The position numbers and the translations under genes were made by a program. Below, one piece after another: positions 1-5,497 of a stretch of DNA of 6,308 nt (the first letter of the stretch is position 1; each line of letters begins with the position of its first letter). The notes beneath the pieces are model-generated. The model was not told where the DNA came from. It saw only the letters and a list, made by a program, of their open reading frames with translations, and did no database searches. The stretch covers positions 1 through 6,308 of the forward strand of contig JAOPUS010000418.1 in assembly GCA_025963345.1 (NCBI GenBank), in the 5' to 3' direction. The stretch comes from Blastococcus sp. (GTDB lineage Bacteria; Actinomycetota; Actinomycetes; Mycobacteriales; Geodermatophilaceae).

Positions 1-161
1 TGCGTTACGGCACCGACGACGACCTCCCACCCCCGACCGCCGACCGGCCACCCGCAGCCACCGCCACGACGACAGCCACCAGGCCGCTGGGGATCCTCGA
101 CCAGCTCCGCCGCTGGCCACCGCCACCGCCCGACTCGGGCAGCGACCCAGCGCCGTTCTGA
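1..161 (+). CDS. C-terminal fragment of an unidentified protein (5' end outside window)
   Basis: Reading from base 3, the frame is open to a TGA at 159-161 and gives 52 residues rich in Pro, Asp, Thr and Ala, ending in a proline-rich stretch and the tail DSGSDPAPF. Most codons end in G or C, as expected for a coding frame here, which is why I keep it despite its size. There is no recognisable domain. Pro/Asp-rich tails ending in PF occur in actinobacterial DUF222/HNH endonuclease proteins, but that link is a guess from composition only. The next + strand gene starts 57 bases downstream. I saw no strong terminator or -10 box in the gap, so read-through into the next gene is possible. Confidence 0.5.
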   Translation, partial: RYGTDDDLPPPTADRPPAATATTTATRPLGILDQLRRWPPPPPDSGSDPAPF

Positions 162-218
162 GCGCCACCGGCGGACCGGCCTTGGAGACGCGCGCAGCAG
201 GTCGGGCACGATGACGGC

Positions 219-995
219 GTGACCTCACTGGCCGGCGAAGCGCTGCGGCAGCGCTGGATCGAAGCCGTGGTCGAGGAGGGCGAGCGCTTCGGGACCACAG
301 CCCAGCAGCTGACATCCGGGCTGACCCCCGTCAGCGGCGGCTTCGACGTTCCGGTCCCCTGGGTCCCGGAGTGGCGCTCCCGCGACCTCATCGGGCATCT
401 CGGCACCGTCCACCGGTGGGCCACAGCGATCCTCCGGGCAGGCACCACCGAACCGCCGCCACCCGAGGCGACGCACACACCGCCGGCGGACATCAACCTG
501 CTCGACTGGTACGAGATCGGGCTCGTCGAGCTCGTCGCCATCCTCCGGACCACGCCCCCGGACGCACCGGCCTGGCACATGAGCCCGGCCGCCGACAAGG
601 TCGCCGCTTCCTGGGCCCGCCGGCAGGCACACGAACTCGTCGTCCACCGGATGGACCTCGAGGCCGCGGCCGATGTCCCGCACGCGCCCGTCGAGCCCGT
701 GCTCGCGGAGGACGCCGTCGACGAACTGCTGAGCGTCATCGTGCCGCGCTGGGCGCACACCGAACCGCTCGTCAGCGCGGACGCCACGGTCGCGGTCACC
801 TGCACCGACACGGCCCGCGCCTGGTCGGTGAGCGTCGTTCGCGGCGCGGTCACCGTGGAAGCGAACCGGTCCGGCACGGAGGACGCCCACGTGCACGGCC
901 CGGCGACCCACCTGCTGCTCCACCTGTGGGGCCGGCCGGCAGACGTCGTGGTCGAGGGCGATCCCGCGGCCGAAGCCCTGCTGCGGGGCAGGTGA
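219..995 (+). CDS. Maleylpyruvate isomerase family mycothiol-dependent enzyme (DinB/MDMPI fold)
   Basis: The 258-residue protein has the architecture of the mycothiol-dependent maleylpyruvate isomerase family: an N-terminal four-helix DinB-like domain (about residues 10-150) and a C-terminal MDMPI_C-type domain (about 160-258). The helix DLIGHLGTVHRWA carries His60. The helix RRQAHELVVHRMDLE carries Glu139 and His143. Together they match the His/Glu/His metal-binding triad of the family (H52, E144, H148 in the Corynebacterium enzyme, from memory). Members are cytosolic metal enzymes that use mycothiol as cofactor or donor; only a few have known substrates, so the reaction here is not assignable. 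The start is GTG at 219, because the ATG at 211 runs into a stop after three codons. The stop overlaps or abuts the next gene's start, indicating an operon with the spermidine synthase-like gene. The DinB-like assignment is firm; the specific activity is unknown. Confidence 0.88.
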   Translation: MTSLAGEALRQRWIEAVVEEGERFGTTAQQLTSGLTPVSGGFDVPVPWVPEWRSRDLIGHLGTVHRWATAILRAGTTEPPPPEATHTPPADINLLDWYEIGLVELVAILRTTPPDAPAWHMSPAADKVAASWARRQAHELVVHRMDLEAAADVPHAPVEPVLAEDAVDELLSVIVPRWAHTEPLVSADATVAVTCTDTARAWSVSVVRGAVTVEANRSGTEDAHVHGPATHLLLHLWGRPADVVVEGDPAAEALLRGR

Positions 996-997
996 GG

Positions 998-1849
998 ATG
1001 GCCCGGCAGATGGATCTCCCGCCCGGGCCCACAGCCGTCGCCGGCGGCACCGCCGAACTGCTCGCCGACGCCGACCGCGACGGCTCCTGGATGCTGCTGG
1101 TGAACGACACCCCGCAGTCGCACGTCGACCTCGAGGACCCGACGCACCTGGAGTTCGAGTACGTCCGTCGGATCGGGCACGTCCTCGACCTGGCCGGGGA
1201 GCCCGGCGCCGCACTCGACCTCGTCCACCTCGGCGGCGGGGCCCTCACCCTCCCCCGCTACGTCGCGGTGACCCGGCCGGGGTCGCGGCAACGCGTGGTG
1301 GAGATCGACCAGCCGCTCACCGACCTGGTCCGCGAGCACCTGCCACTGCCGCGCGGCGCCCGGATCCGGGTCCGCGCCGACGACGCCCGCGTCGGCCTGG
1401 CCGCCCTGCACCCGGCGAGCGCCGACGTCGTGGTCTGTGACGTGTTCGCCGGCGCCCGCACCCCGGGCCACCTCACGAGCGCCGAGTTCGCCGCCGACGT
1501 CCACCGGGTCCTGCGGCCGGGCGGTGTCTATGCGGCGAACGTGGCCGACGGCCCACCCCTGCGGTTCGCCCGCGGGCAGGTCGCCACCCTGCGCTCGCTC
1601 TTCCGGCACGTCTGCCTGCTCGCCGAGCCGGGCACGCTGCGCGGCCGACGGTTCGGCAACCTGGTCGCGGTGGCGTCCGACGCCGAACTGCCGATCGAGG
1701 ACTTCCTTCGCCGCTGCGCCCGCGACCCGATGCCCGCCCGCGTGGTGTACGACCAGGAGCTCGACCGCTTCGCCGGGACCGCGCTCCCTGTCCACGACGC
1801 CGAGGCGGTCGCGTCACCCGAGCCGCCGGAGGGCGTCTTCAGCCGATGA
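998..1849 (+). CDS. Spermidine synthase-like SAM-binding protein (aminopropyltransferase/methyltransferase fold)
   Basis: This 283-residue protein has the core of the spermine/spermidine synthase family. It has an N-terminal strand region with NDTPQSHVDLEDPTHLEFEY (residues 36-55), the nucleotide-binding loop DLVHLGGGALTLPRY (74-88), the acidic strand end VVEIDQ (Glu102, Asp104), ADDAR (128-131) and VVVCDVFAG (Asp148). Where true aminopropyltransferases carry an Asp-rich DSSDP-like catalytic loop, this protein has CDVFAG. I therefore infer a SAM-dependent transferase of unknown substrate rather than a proven polyamine enzyme. The start is ATG 998, preceded by GGGGCAGG at 985-992. An alternative GTG at 992 would give a GTGA overlap with the upstream isomerase-family gene. 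Either start implies translational coupling. The 3' end overlaps the convergent macrodomain gene by 11 bp. Confidence 0.85.
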   Translation: MARQMDLPPGPTAVAGGTAELLADADRDGSWMLLVNDTPQSHVDLEDPTHLEFEYVRRIGHVLDLAGEPGAALDLVHLGGGALTLPRYVAVTRPGSRQRVVEIDQPLTDLVREHLPLPRGARIRVRADDARVGLAALHPASADVVVCDVFAGARTPGHLTSAEFAADVHRVLRPGGVYAANVADGPPLRFARGQVATLRSLFRHVCLLAEPGTLRGRRFGNLVAVASDAELPIEDFLRRCARDPMPARVVYDQELDRFAGTALPVHDAEAVASPEPPEGVFSR

Positions 1850-2351
1850 GTGCCGCGTCGAACGCGGCGAGGGACTCGTCCGAGAAGAGCACGAACCGGA
1901 CCTCCTGCACGTGCTCGACCGACGAGCCCCGAACACCGGCCACCGCCTGACGAGCCGCGTCCTCGACCGGCCAGCCGTACACCCCTGCGGAGATCGCCGG
2001 GAACGCCACACTGCGCGCGCCCAACCCGTCGGCCACCCGCAGGCTCTCGCTGTAGCAGGACCGCAGGACGGCCGAGTGGTCCCGCGAGGCCGACCAGATC
2101 GGCCCGGCCGTGTGCACCACCCAGCGCGCAGGAAGCCGGCCGCCCGTCGTCGCGACCGCCTGTCCGCGGGGCAACCGGCGATCCGGCAACTGCGCGACGA
2201 TCGCCCGGCACTCCGCGAGGAGCGCGGGCCCCGCGGCCCGGTGGATCGCTCCGTCCACGCCCCCGCCGCCGAGCAGTCCCGGGTTCGCGGCATTCACGAT
2301 CACGTCGACGTCGGCCTGCGTGATGTCCCCGCGCACGGCCCGCAGATCCAT
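1839..2351 (-). CDS. Macrodomain protein, O-acetyl-ADP-ribose deacetylase (MacroD/YmdB type)
   Basis: At 170 residues the protein is a single stand-alone macrodomain. Family hallmarks are present in order: GDIT (8-11), DVIVNAAN (16-23), LLGGGGVDGAIHRAAGP (26-42, including the catalytic-type Asp33), the strand with VVHTAGPIW (78-86), and the phosphate loop FPAISAGVYGWP (117-128). MacroD-type enzymes hydrolyse O-acetyl-ADP-ribose and remove mono-ADP-ribose from acidic residues. No operon partner on the same strand is close: it converges on the methyltransferase-like gene (11-bp overlap) and diverges from the PspC gene 24 bp away. The ATG at 2351-2349 has no Shine-Dalgarno sequence but lies exactly 7 nt after a TACGGT box, which fits leaderless translation and fixes the start. 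The family assignment is very secure; the in vivo substrate is not. Confidence 0.95.
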   Translation of the reverse strand: MDLRAVRGDITQADVDVIVNAANPGLLGGGGVDGAIHRAAGPALLAECRAIVAQLPDRRLPRGQAVATTGGRLPARWVVHTAGPIWSASRDHSAVLRSCYSESLRVADGLGARSVAFPAISAGVYGWPVEDAARQAVAGVRGSSVEHVQEVRFVLFSDESLAAFDAALIG

Positions 2352-2357
2352 GTCCCG

Positions 2358-2363
2358 ACCGTA
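2358..2363 (-). promoter_or_regulatory. Leaderless -10 box (TACGGT) for the macrodomain gene
   Basis: Read on the minus strand, TACGGT fits the actinobacterial TAnnnT consensus, and its final T is 7 nt from the A of the ATG at 2351, so transcription would start at the start codon. There is no convincing -35 element. The box overlaps the oppositely oriented -10 of the PspC gene by two bases. Confidence 0.6.
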
Positions 2364-2373
2364 GGGTCTACGG
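2359..2373. repeat. 6-bp inverted repeat in the 24-bp divergent intergenic region
   Basis: CCGTAG and CTACGG are perfect reverse complements separated by GGT. The repeat covers both -10 boxes. It could be a small operator, or simply the consequence of two opposed TA-containing -10 boxes. Confidence 0.6.
2362..2367 (+). promoter_or_regulatory. Leaderless -10 box (TAGGGT) for the PspC-domain gene
   Basis: TAGGGT fits TAnnnT, and its last T is 9 nt before the A of ATG 2376, placing the transcript start at or within 2 nt of the start codon. No Shine-Dalgarno sequence or -35 element is visible. The box lies inside the inverted repeat at 2359-2373. Confidence 0.5.
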
Positions 2374-2375
2374 GC

Positions 2376-2567
2376 ATGACCGTGCCCGCTCCCCGGCTCC
2401 GCCGGGACACCCGGAACAAGATGATCGCCGGCGTCTGCGCGGGGATCGCCCGCCGCTACGGCCTGCCGGTCACCGGCCTGCGCGTTGCGTTCGTGCTCTC
2501 CTGCATCCTGCCCGGCCCGCAGTTCATCGCCTACCTGCTGCTCTGGCTGCTGATCCCGGCCGACTGA
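2376..2567 (+). CDS. Small PspC-domain membrane protein
   Basis: The 63-residue protein is almost nothing but a PspC domain. It has a basic N-terminal segment, the characteristic KMIAGVCAGIARRYGL (15-30), VTGLRVAFVLSCILPG (32-47), and a hydrophobic helix ending YLLLWLLIPAD (53-63). PspC domains occur in phage-shock-type envelope-stress proteins; stand-alone copies of about 60 residues are common in actinobacteria and their role is mostly untested. One or two membrane-embedded segments are likely (about 18-28 and 36-61). The start is the ATG just after the leaderless -10 box; the frame is open further upstream but that part is antisense to the macrodomain gene. The gene converges on the DUF2516 gene, 43 bp away, with no clear terminator between them. 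Confidence 0.88.
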   Translation: MTVPAPRLRRDTRNKMIAGVCAGIARRYGLPVTGLRVAFVLSCILPGPQFIAYLLLWLLIPAD

Positions 2568-2610
2568 CGGCCGGCGCGGTTCAACGGACCAGCACCTCAG
2601 CGGGCATCGG

Positions 2611-2907
2611 TCACCATTTGTTTCCGCTGTTGCCGCGCCGCAATCCGCGCACGGCGGGGCGCACGTCGACCAAGTACACGATCGCGGCGATGACGGCGGG
2701 CAGGCCGAGGAACGTCATCGGGTTCTGCTGCCAGAAGATGATCAGCGCCGCGAGCCCGGTGATCGCGGCCCAGCCCGGCTTGGTGAGCTTCCCCGCCGCG
2801 ACGAACCCGGCGGCCGGGCGGACGAGTGCGTCCACGAAGGCCCAGAGGGTCAGCGCCTGAGCGCCCACGTACAGGGCGAGCAACAGCAACCCGTCGAACG
2901 ACGCCAT
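2611..2907 (-). CDS. DUF2516 family membrane protein
   Basis: The 98-residue protein has three hydrophobic segments (about 5-25, 46-60 and 64-81) and a basic C-terminus RGLRRGNSGNKW. FVDALVRPAAGFVAAGKLTKPGW (24-46) lies between the first two segments and, with the FWQQNP turn at 58-63, is typical of the actinobacterial DUF2516 family. The function is unknown. I chose ATG 2907 over the longer frame start at 2991 because a TACGCT box sits 7 nt upstream, the N-terminus then begins directly with the first membrane helix, and the upstream extension overlaps the terminator region. It follows the xre-hbhA pair on the same strand, as Rv0476 follows Rv0474-Rv0475 in M. tuberculosis (from memory), which strengthens the assignment. 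Confidence 0.88.
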   Translation of the reverse strand: MASFDGLLLLALYVGAQALTLWAFVDALVRPAAGFVAAGKLTKPGWAAITGLAALIIFWQQNPMTFLGLPAVIAAIVYLVDVRPAVRGLRRGNSGNKW

Positions 2908-2913
2908 ACCGCG

Positions 2914-2919
2914 AGCGTA
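2914..2919 (-). promoter_or_regulatory. Leaderless -10 box (TACGCT) for the DUF2516 gene
   Basis: On the minus strand TACGCT ends 7 nt from the A of the ATG at 2907, the spacing of leaderless actinobacterial promoters. No TTG-type -35 is present. Instead the position is occupied by the 10-bp palindrome CCGGATCCGG (2933-2942), a possible but unproven protein-binding site. Confidence 0.6.
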
Positions 2920-2991
2920 CCCGCCGGAGGGCCCGGATCCGGCACCCCGGCAGTGGTCCGGCCCCCTACGAGGGAGCTTGGAGCAGAACAA

Positions 2992-3022
2992 GGCCCCGGA
3001 GCGCTGGTGCAGCTCCGGGGCC
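2992..3022 (-). terminator. Probable intrinsic terminator hairpin after the hbhA-like gene
   Basis: A perfect 11-bp stem (GGCCCCGGAGC and GCTCCGGGGCC) encloses a 9-nt loop. In the minus-strand transcript it is followed by UUGUUCU, a weak U tract. It lies 42 nt after the hbhA-like stop codon and upstream of the DUF2516 promoter, so it should separate the two transcripts. Confidence 0.65.
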
Positions 3023-3033
3023 CTGGTCAGGGT

Positions 3034-3061
3034 CTGATGTCGGACGACAGTCCGACGTCAG
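3034..3061. terminator. Second hairpin immediately after the hbhA-like stop
   Basis: Twelve-base arms (CTGATGTCGGAC and GTCCGACGTCAG) pair with one mismatch around a GACA tetraloop. The hairpin begins 3 nt past the stop codon at 3065-3067 and has no U tract, so it is more likely an mRNA 3'-end stabiliser or part of a tandem terminator than a terminator alone. Confidence 0.5.
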
Positions 3062-3064
3062 AGG

Positions 3065-3877
3065 TCAGTTCTTCTTCGCGGGGACCGCGGTCGGGTTCGC
3101 CGGCTTGGCGGTCCGGGCGCGGGTCACGCGGGCCGACGTCGCCTTGGCGGGCGAGGACTTGCGCGCAGCCGGCGTGCTCTTCTTGGCCGGGGTGGCCTTG
3201 GGCGTGGTGGCCGCGACCGGCTTGGCGGCCGAATCCGGGGCCTCGACGACCTTCTCGGCGCTCGCCTTGGCGGTCTCGGCGGCGTCCTCGACCTTGTCCT
3301 CGGCCTTGGCCGCGACCTTGGTCGCCCGGGCGGCGGTCTTCTGCGCCACCGAGGTCACCTCGTTGGAGGCGTCGACCACCTTCTCGGCGGTCTCCTCGAG
3401 CACGTCCTCGAGGGTGTCCTCGACAGCGTCGACGGCCCGCTCGGCGCGGCGCACGACCCGGCGGAAACCGGGCTGCTGACGCAGCTCCTCGACGACCTCG
3501 GCACCGTGTTCGGCAAGCTTCTCCACGGCCGCGACGGCCTGGGTACGGGCGGTCTCGACCAGGCCTGCCACGGTGCTGCGCAGCGCCTCGGGACGGACGG
3601 CGACAGCGAGCTGGTGGGCCGTGGTGCGCGCGGTACCGGCAGCCTCGGCGGCCCGGGCGCGGGCCTCCTTGACGGCCAGGTCCGCCTGGACCTGCGCCTC
3701 GCCCGGCAGCGCCTCGGCCTTCGAGCGGAACTGCGCGACGACGGTCTTGGCGCGCTCGACGGCCAGGTCACCGGCACCGACGACGGCCAGGAGCGGGGTC
3801 TTGGCCTGCTCGGCGATCGACCGGGTCTGTGCCACGGCGAGGTCGCTGTACTGCTTCACGGTCTGAGGGGGGGTCAT
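3065..3877 (-). CDS. HbhA-like heparin-binding hemagglutinin family protein
   Basis: The 270-residue protein is Ala/Lys/Glu-rich and almost entirely helical. KTPLLAVVGAGDLAVERAK (26-44) matches the start of mycobacterial HbhA (KAPLLAALGAADLAL, from memory). A long predicted coiled coil runs to about residue 210. After it comes a Lys/Ala/Pro/Ser tail (215-270) with repeated AKK, ARK and PAKK units like the heparin-binding tail of HbhA. There is no signal peptide, as in HbhA, which is surface-exposed and also linked to lipid-body binding. The protein is about 70 residues longer than M. tuberculosis HbhA (199 residues, from memory), mostly in a second helical stretch (140-210). The ATG overlaps the stop of the upstream regulator gene as ATGA, and AAGGAG lies 5 nt ahead of it, so the two are translationally coupled. 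Adhesion in this organism is inference; a structural or lipid-associated role is equally possible. Confidence 0.83.
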   Translation of the reverse strand: MTPPQTVKQYSDLAVAQTRSIAEQAKTPLLAVVGAGDLAVERAKTVVAQFRSKAEALPGEAQVQADLAVKEARARAAEAAGTARTTAHQLAVAVRPEALRSTVAGLVETARTQAVAAVEKLAEHGAEVVEELRQQPGFRRVVRRAERAVDAVEDTLEDVLEETAEKVVDASNEVTSVAQKTAARATKVAAKAEDKVEDAAETAKASAEKVVEAPDSAAKPVAATTPKATPAKKSTPAARKSSPAKATSARVTRARTAKPANPTAVPAKKN

Positions 3878-4395
3878 GCTGACTCCTTGGAAGGGCGGTC
3901 AGTGGACGTGGGGGGTGCGGGCGGGACGTTCTGGGTGGCGGCCTGGGAAGACGCCCGGTGCTCACGGACGTAGGTCTCGTAGAGCTCCAACAGGACTGCC
4001 TTGTGTCGCTCGGACAGGGCGCTGTCCGAGCGGATCGCCGCCACGGTGTCCGGATTCCCGGAACGCCGGTCGAGGATCCCTGCCTGCTCGTAGAGCGATT
4101 CGGCTGAGATCTTCAGGCCCCGGGCGATCGACGCGAGAATCTCCGCTGACGGCTTGCGAAGGCCCCGCTCCACCTGGGACAGGTAGGGGTTGCTGACGCC
4201 GGCCGTGCGGGCCAGCTCTCGCAGCGAGACACGCGCGGCATTGCGCTGCTCACGAATGAAGTCACCCACCTGCGAGCTGACGGCCGCAACGCCGGGGGCG
4301 TCGGCAACCGACTCCGCCACGTTGCTGGCGACCCGGTCCACCTTCTCGCGGACCGTCGTCACCTGCTCGCGGACGAACTCACTCGGTGTCTGCAC
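3874..4395 (-). CDS. XRE-family helix-turn-helix regulator upstream of the HbhA-like gene (Rv0474 type)
   Basis: The 173-residue protein has an XRE/Cro-C1 DNA-binding domain at about 44-105: VGDFIREQRNAARVSLRELA, then the recognition helix region VSNPYLSQVERGLRKPS, then ILASIARGLKISAESLYEQAGIL. The C-terminal part contains SERHKAVLLELYETYVREH (128-146) and a Pro/Ser/Thr-rich tail. The N-terminal 43 residues form an amphipathic helix-like extension (EFVREQVTTVREKVDRVASN) of the same flavour as the HbhA-like protein encoded next. The start is GTG 4395: a TACGGT box lies 8 nt upstream with TTGCAA 17 bp further, so translation is probably leaderless. It shares a 4-bp ATGA overlap with the hbhA-like gene and most likely controls it and itself. 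The same gene order occurs in mycobacteria. Confidence 0.88.
   Translation of the reverse strand: MQTPSEFVREQVTTVREKVDRVASNVAESVADAPGVAAVSSQVGDFIREQRNAARVSLRELARTAGVSNPYLSQVERGLRKPSAEILASIARGLKISAESLYEQAGILDRRSGNPDTVAAIRSDSALSERHKAVLLELYETYVREHRASSQAATQNVPPAPPTSTDRPSKESA
4007..4032 (-). repeat. Perfect 11-bp hairpin inside the xre coding region
   Basis: CGCTCGGACAG and CTGTCCGAGCG are exact reverse complements around a 4-nt loop. The structure falls on the codons for SDSALSER, about 130 nt before the hbhA-like start codon. It has no U tract on the minus-strand transcript. It may be an RNA processing or stabilising element within the two-gene mRNA. Confidence 0.6.
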
Positions 4396-4402
4396 AGGTA
4401 CG

Positions 4403-4431
4403 ACCGTAGACCCGGGTGCTAGCTATTGCAA
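4403..4431 (-). promoter_or_regulatory. Sigma70-type promoter of the xre-hbhA operon
   Basis: On the minus strand, TTGCAA (4431-4426) is followed by a 17-bp spacer and TACGGT (4408-4403). The last T is 8 nt from the G of the GTG start at 4395, giving a transcript with essentially no leader. This is the best promoter in the window because both hexamers and ideal spacing are present. Confidence 0.7.
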
Positions 4432-4446
4432 GCGGACGAGCTAGCA
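4417..4446. promoter_or_regulatory. Candidate operator: 8-bp inverted repeat flanking the xre -35 box
   Basis: TGCTAGCT (4417-4424) and AGCTAGCA (4439-4446) are perfect reverse complements with 14 bases between them, so the arm centres are 22 bp (about two helical turns) apart. Each arm also contains the palindrome GCTAGC. The -35 hexamer lies between them. Binding by the adjacent regulator is inference. Confidence 0.5.
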
Positions 4447-4479
4447 GATCGCAGTGAAGCGGGTCACGAAAAGTCCAGG

Positions 4480-5421
4480 TCAGGCAGCCAGGAGGTCGCC
4501 CGGTCGCACCTCACCGACCACACCGTCCCCACCGGAGACCGGGATCAGCAACCACGGTGCAAGCACGTCGGCGGGCACCCCGAGCCGGCGCAGCGCTGCA
4601 CTCAGCGCAGGCGTGCGGCCCCGCTCGCCGCCGTCGTCCAGCTTCAGCGCGACCGCGCCACGCCCGGGCACCGCAGCGACGTGCACACCATCGGCACCGC
4701 CCTTCACCAGCAGTCCCGGCACGGCCCGCATCAGGTCGGTGTCCTCACGACCGGTGCCCGCCACGAACCAGGGCTCCGCGCGCATGGCGTCGGCGACCGC
4801 TCTCTCGCGGCTGCCCTCCGGCGCCTGGACCAGCGACAGCACACCCCGGGCCAGACCGGTCACCGACAACGCGTGCTGCGGCGCACCGCATCCGTCGACG
4901 GCGACCGCCGTCACCGCTTCCCCCGCCGCCTCGGCCAGCCGCGCCTCGATGGCCTGCTGCAGCGGGTGGTCGCGCGCGAGGTAGCCGACGGTCGGCCAGC
5001 CGGCCGCGACGCACGCCGCGAGCATCGCCGAGTGCTTGCCCGAGCAGTTCATCGCCAGCCGGTCGGGCGCCCGGCCGGATGCGAGCCAGAGCCCCCGGGT
5101 CAGCTCGTGCTGCGGCAGCGCCACCGGGCAGCCGAGGTCGTCGGGACCGAGTCCGGCGGCGGCCAGCATCGCGGCCGCCAGCTCCCGGTGGCCGTCCTCA
5201 CCGTTGTGCGAGCCCGCGCCGATCGCCAACTCGGCCTGCGAACGCGGAGCCCAGCCGGCCGCCAGCAGCGCCGTCGCCTGCACCGGCTTGTTCGACGACC
5301 TCGGCAGGATCGGCCGGTCCACCGCACCCGCGCCGAACGACACGGCACCGTCGGCGTCCAGCACCACCAGGGAGCCCCGGTGCACCGACTCCAGGAACCC
5401 CGACCGCTCGACCTCGACCAG
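4480..5421 (-). CDS. L-asparaginase, zinc-dependent ReAV/Rhizobium etli type (PF06089)
   Basis: Cytosolic hydrolase of L-asparagine to aspartate and ammonia, of the beta-lactamase-like asparaginase family. Numbering from the GTG at 5385, the SxxK motif is in PRSSNKPVQ (Ser30, Lys33), the zinc Cys and Lys in AMNCSGKHSA (Cys114, Lys117), and the second metal Cys in AVDGCGAPQ (Asp164, Cys166). These correspond to Ser48/Lys51, Cys135/Lys138 and Asp187/Cys189 of the R. etli enzyme (from memory). GSHNGEDGH (58-66) and the C-terminal LLVKGGADGVH (225-235) are also family-like. The first standard start, GTG 5385, would remove the conserved segment LVEVERSGFLES. I extend to CTG 5421, which has GGAG 9 nt upstream; no ATG, GTG or TTG exists in any minus-strand frame from 5386 to 5540. 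The gene follows rsiG, 116 nt after its stop. Function is secure; the start is not. Confidence 0.9.
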   Translation of the reverse strand: MVEVERSGFLESVHRGSLVVLDADGAVSFGAGAVDRPILPRSSNKPVQATALLAAGWAPRSQAELAIGAGSHNGEDGHRELAAAMLAAAGLGPDDLGCPVALPQHELTRGLWLASGRAPDRLAMNCSGKHSAMLAACVAAGWPTVGYLARDHPLQQAIEARLAEAAGEAVTAVAVDGCGAPQHALSVTGLARGVLSLVQAPEGSRERAVADAMRAEPWFVAGTGREDTDLMRAVPGLLVKGGADGVHVAAVPGRGAVALKLDDGGERGRTPALSAALRRLGVPADVLAPWLLIPVSGGDGVVGEVRPGDLLAA

Positions 5422-5450
5422 GACGGGATTCTCCGGCCAGCTGCCTGCCT

Positions 5451-5497
5451 GGCCTCCCTGCAGGGACCCGCCCGGCCGGCCTGCCTGCAGGGACCCG
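5451..5497. repeat. 27-bp-period imperfect tandem repeat upstream of the asparaginase gene
   Basis: A 20-bp unit (5451-5470) recurs at 5478-5497 with a single difference (C5456 versus G5483). Each unit contains a CTGCAG palindrome. The 27-base spacing preserves the asparaginase frame and would encode GSLQ-type nonapeptides (GSLQAGRPG, GSLQGGQAG) if translated. The pair lies within a larger inverted repeat, CTGCCTGCC (5441-5449) with GGCAGGCAG (5521-5529). Confidence 0.7.

Noticed and set aside
371..997. Upstream extension of the spermidine synthase-like frame across the MDMPI gene
   Set aside because: The translation is Arg/Pro/Gly-rich shadow of the MDMPI gene; family homology begins only after the ATG at 998.
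5..1795. 596-codon open frame on the minus strand, plus overlapping minus-strand frames at 225-1214
   Set aside because: Antisense to two well-supported genes with clear family motifs; its translation is low-complexity Gly/Ala/Arg/Ser-rich with no domain, as expected when high GC removes stop codons.
1437..2375. Long + strand frame running into the PspC gene, which would give a 376-residue fusion
   Set aside because: The upstream part overlaps other real genes and is Arg/Pro/Ser-rich nonsense; the PspC gene has its own ATG next to a -10 box.
2933..2942. CCGGATCCGG as part of an insertion or attachment site
   Set aside because: No second copy, no target duplication and no recombinase gene nearby.
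2908..2991. N-terminal extension of the DUF2516 protein to 126 residues
   Set aside because: The extra 28 residues are not hydrophobic or family-like and start close to the terminator; the leaderless -10 box supports 2907.
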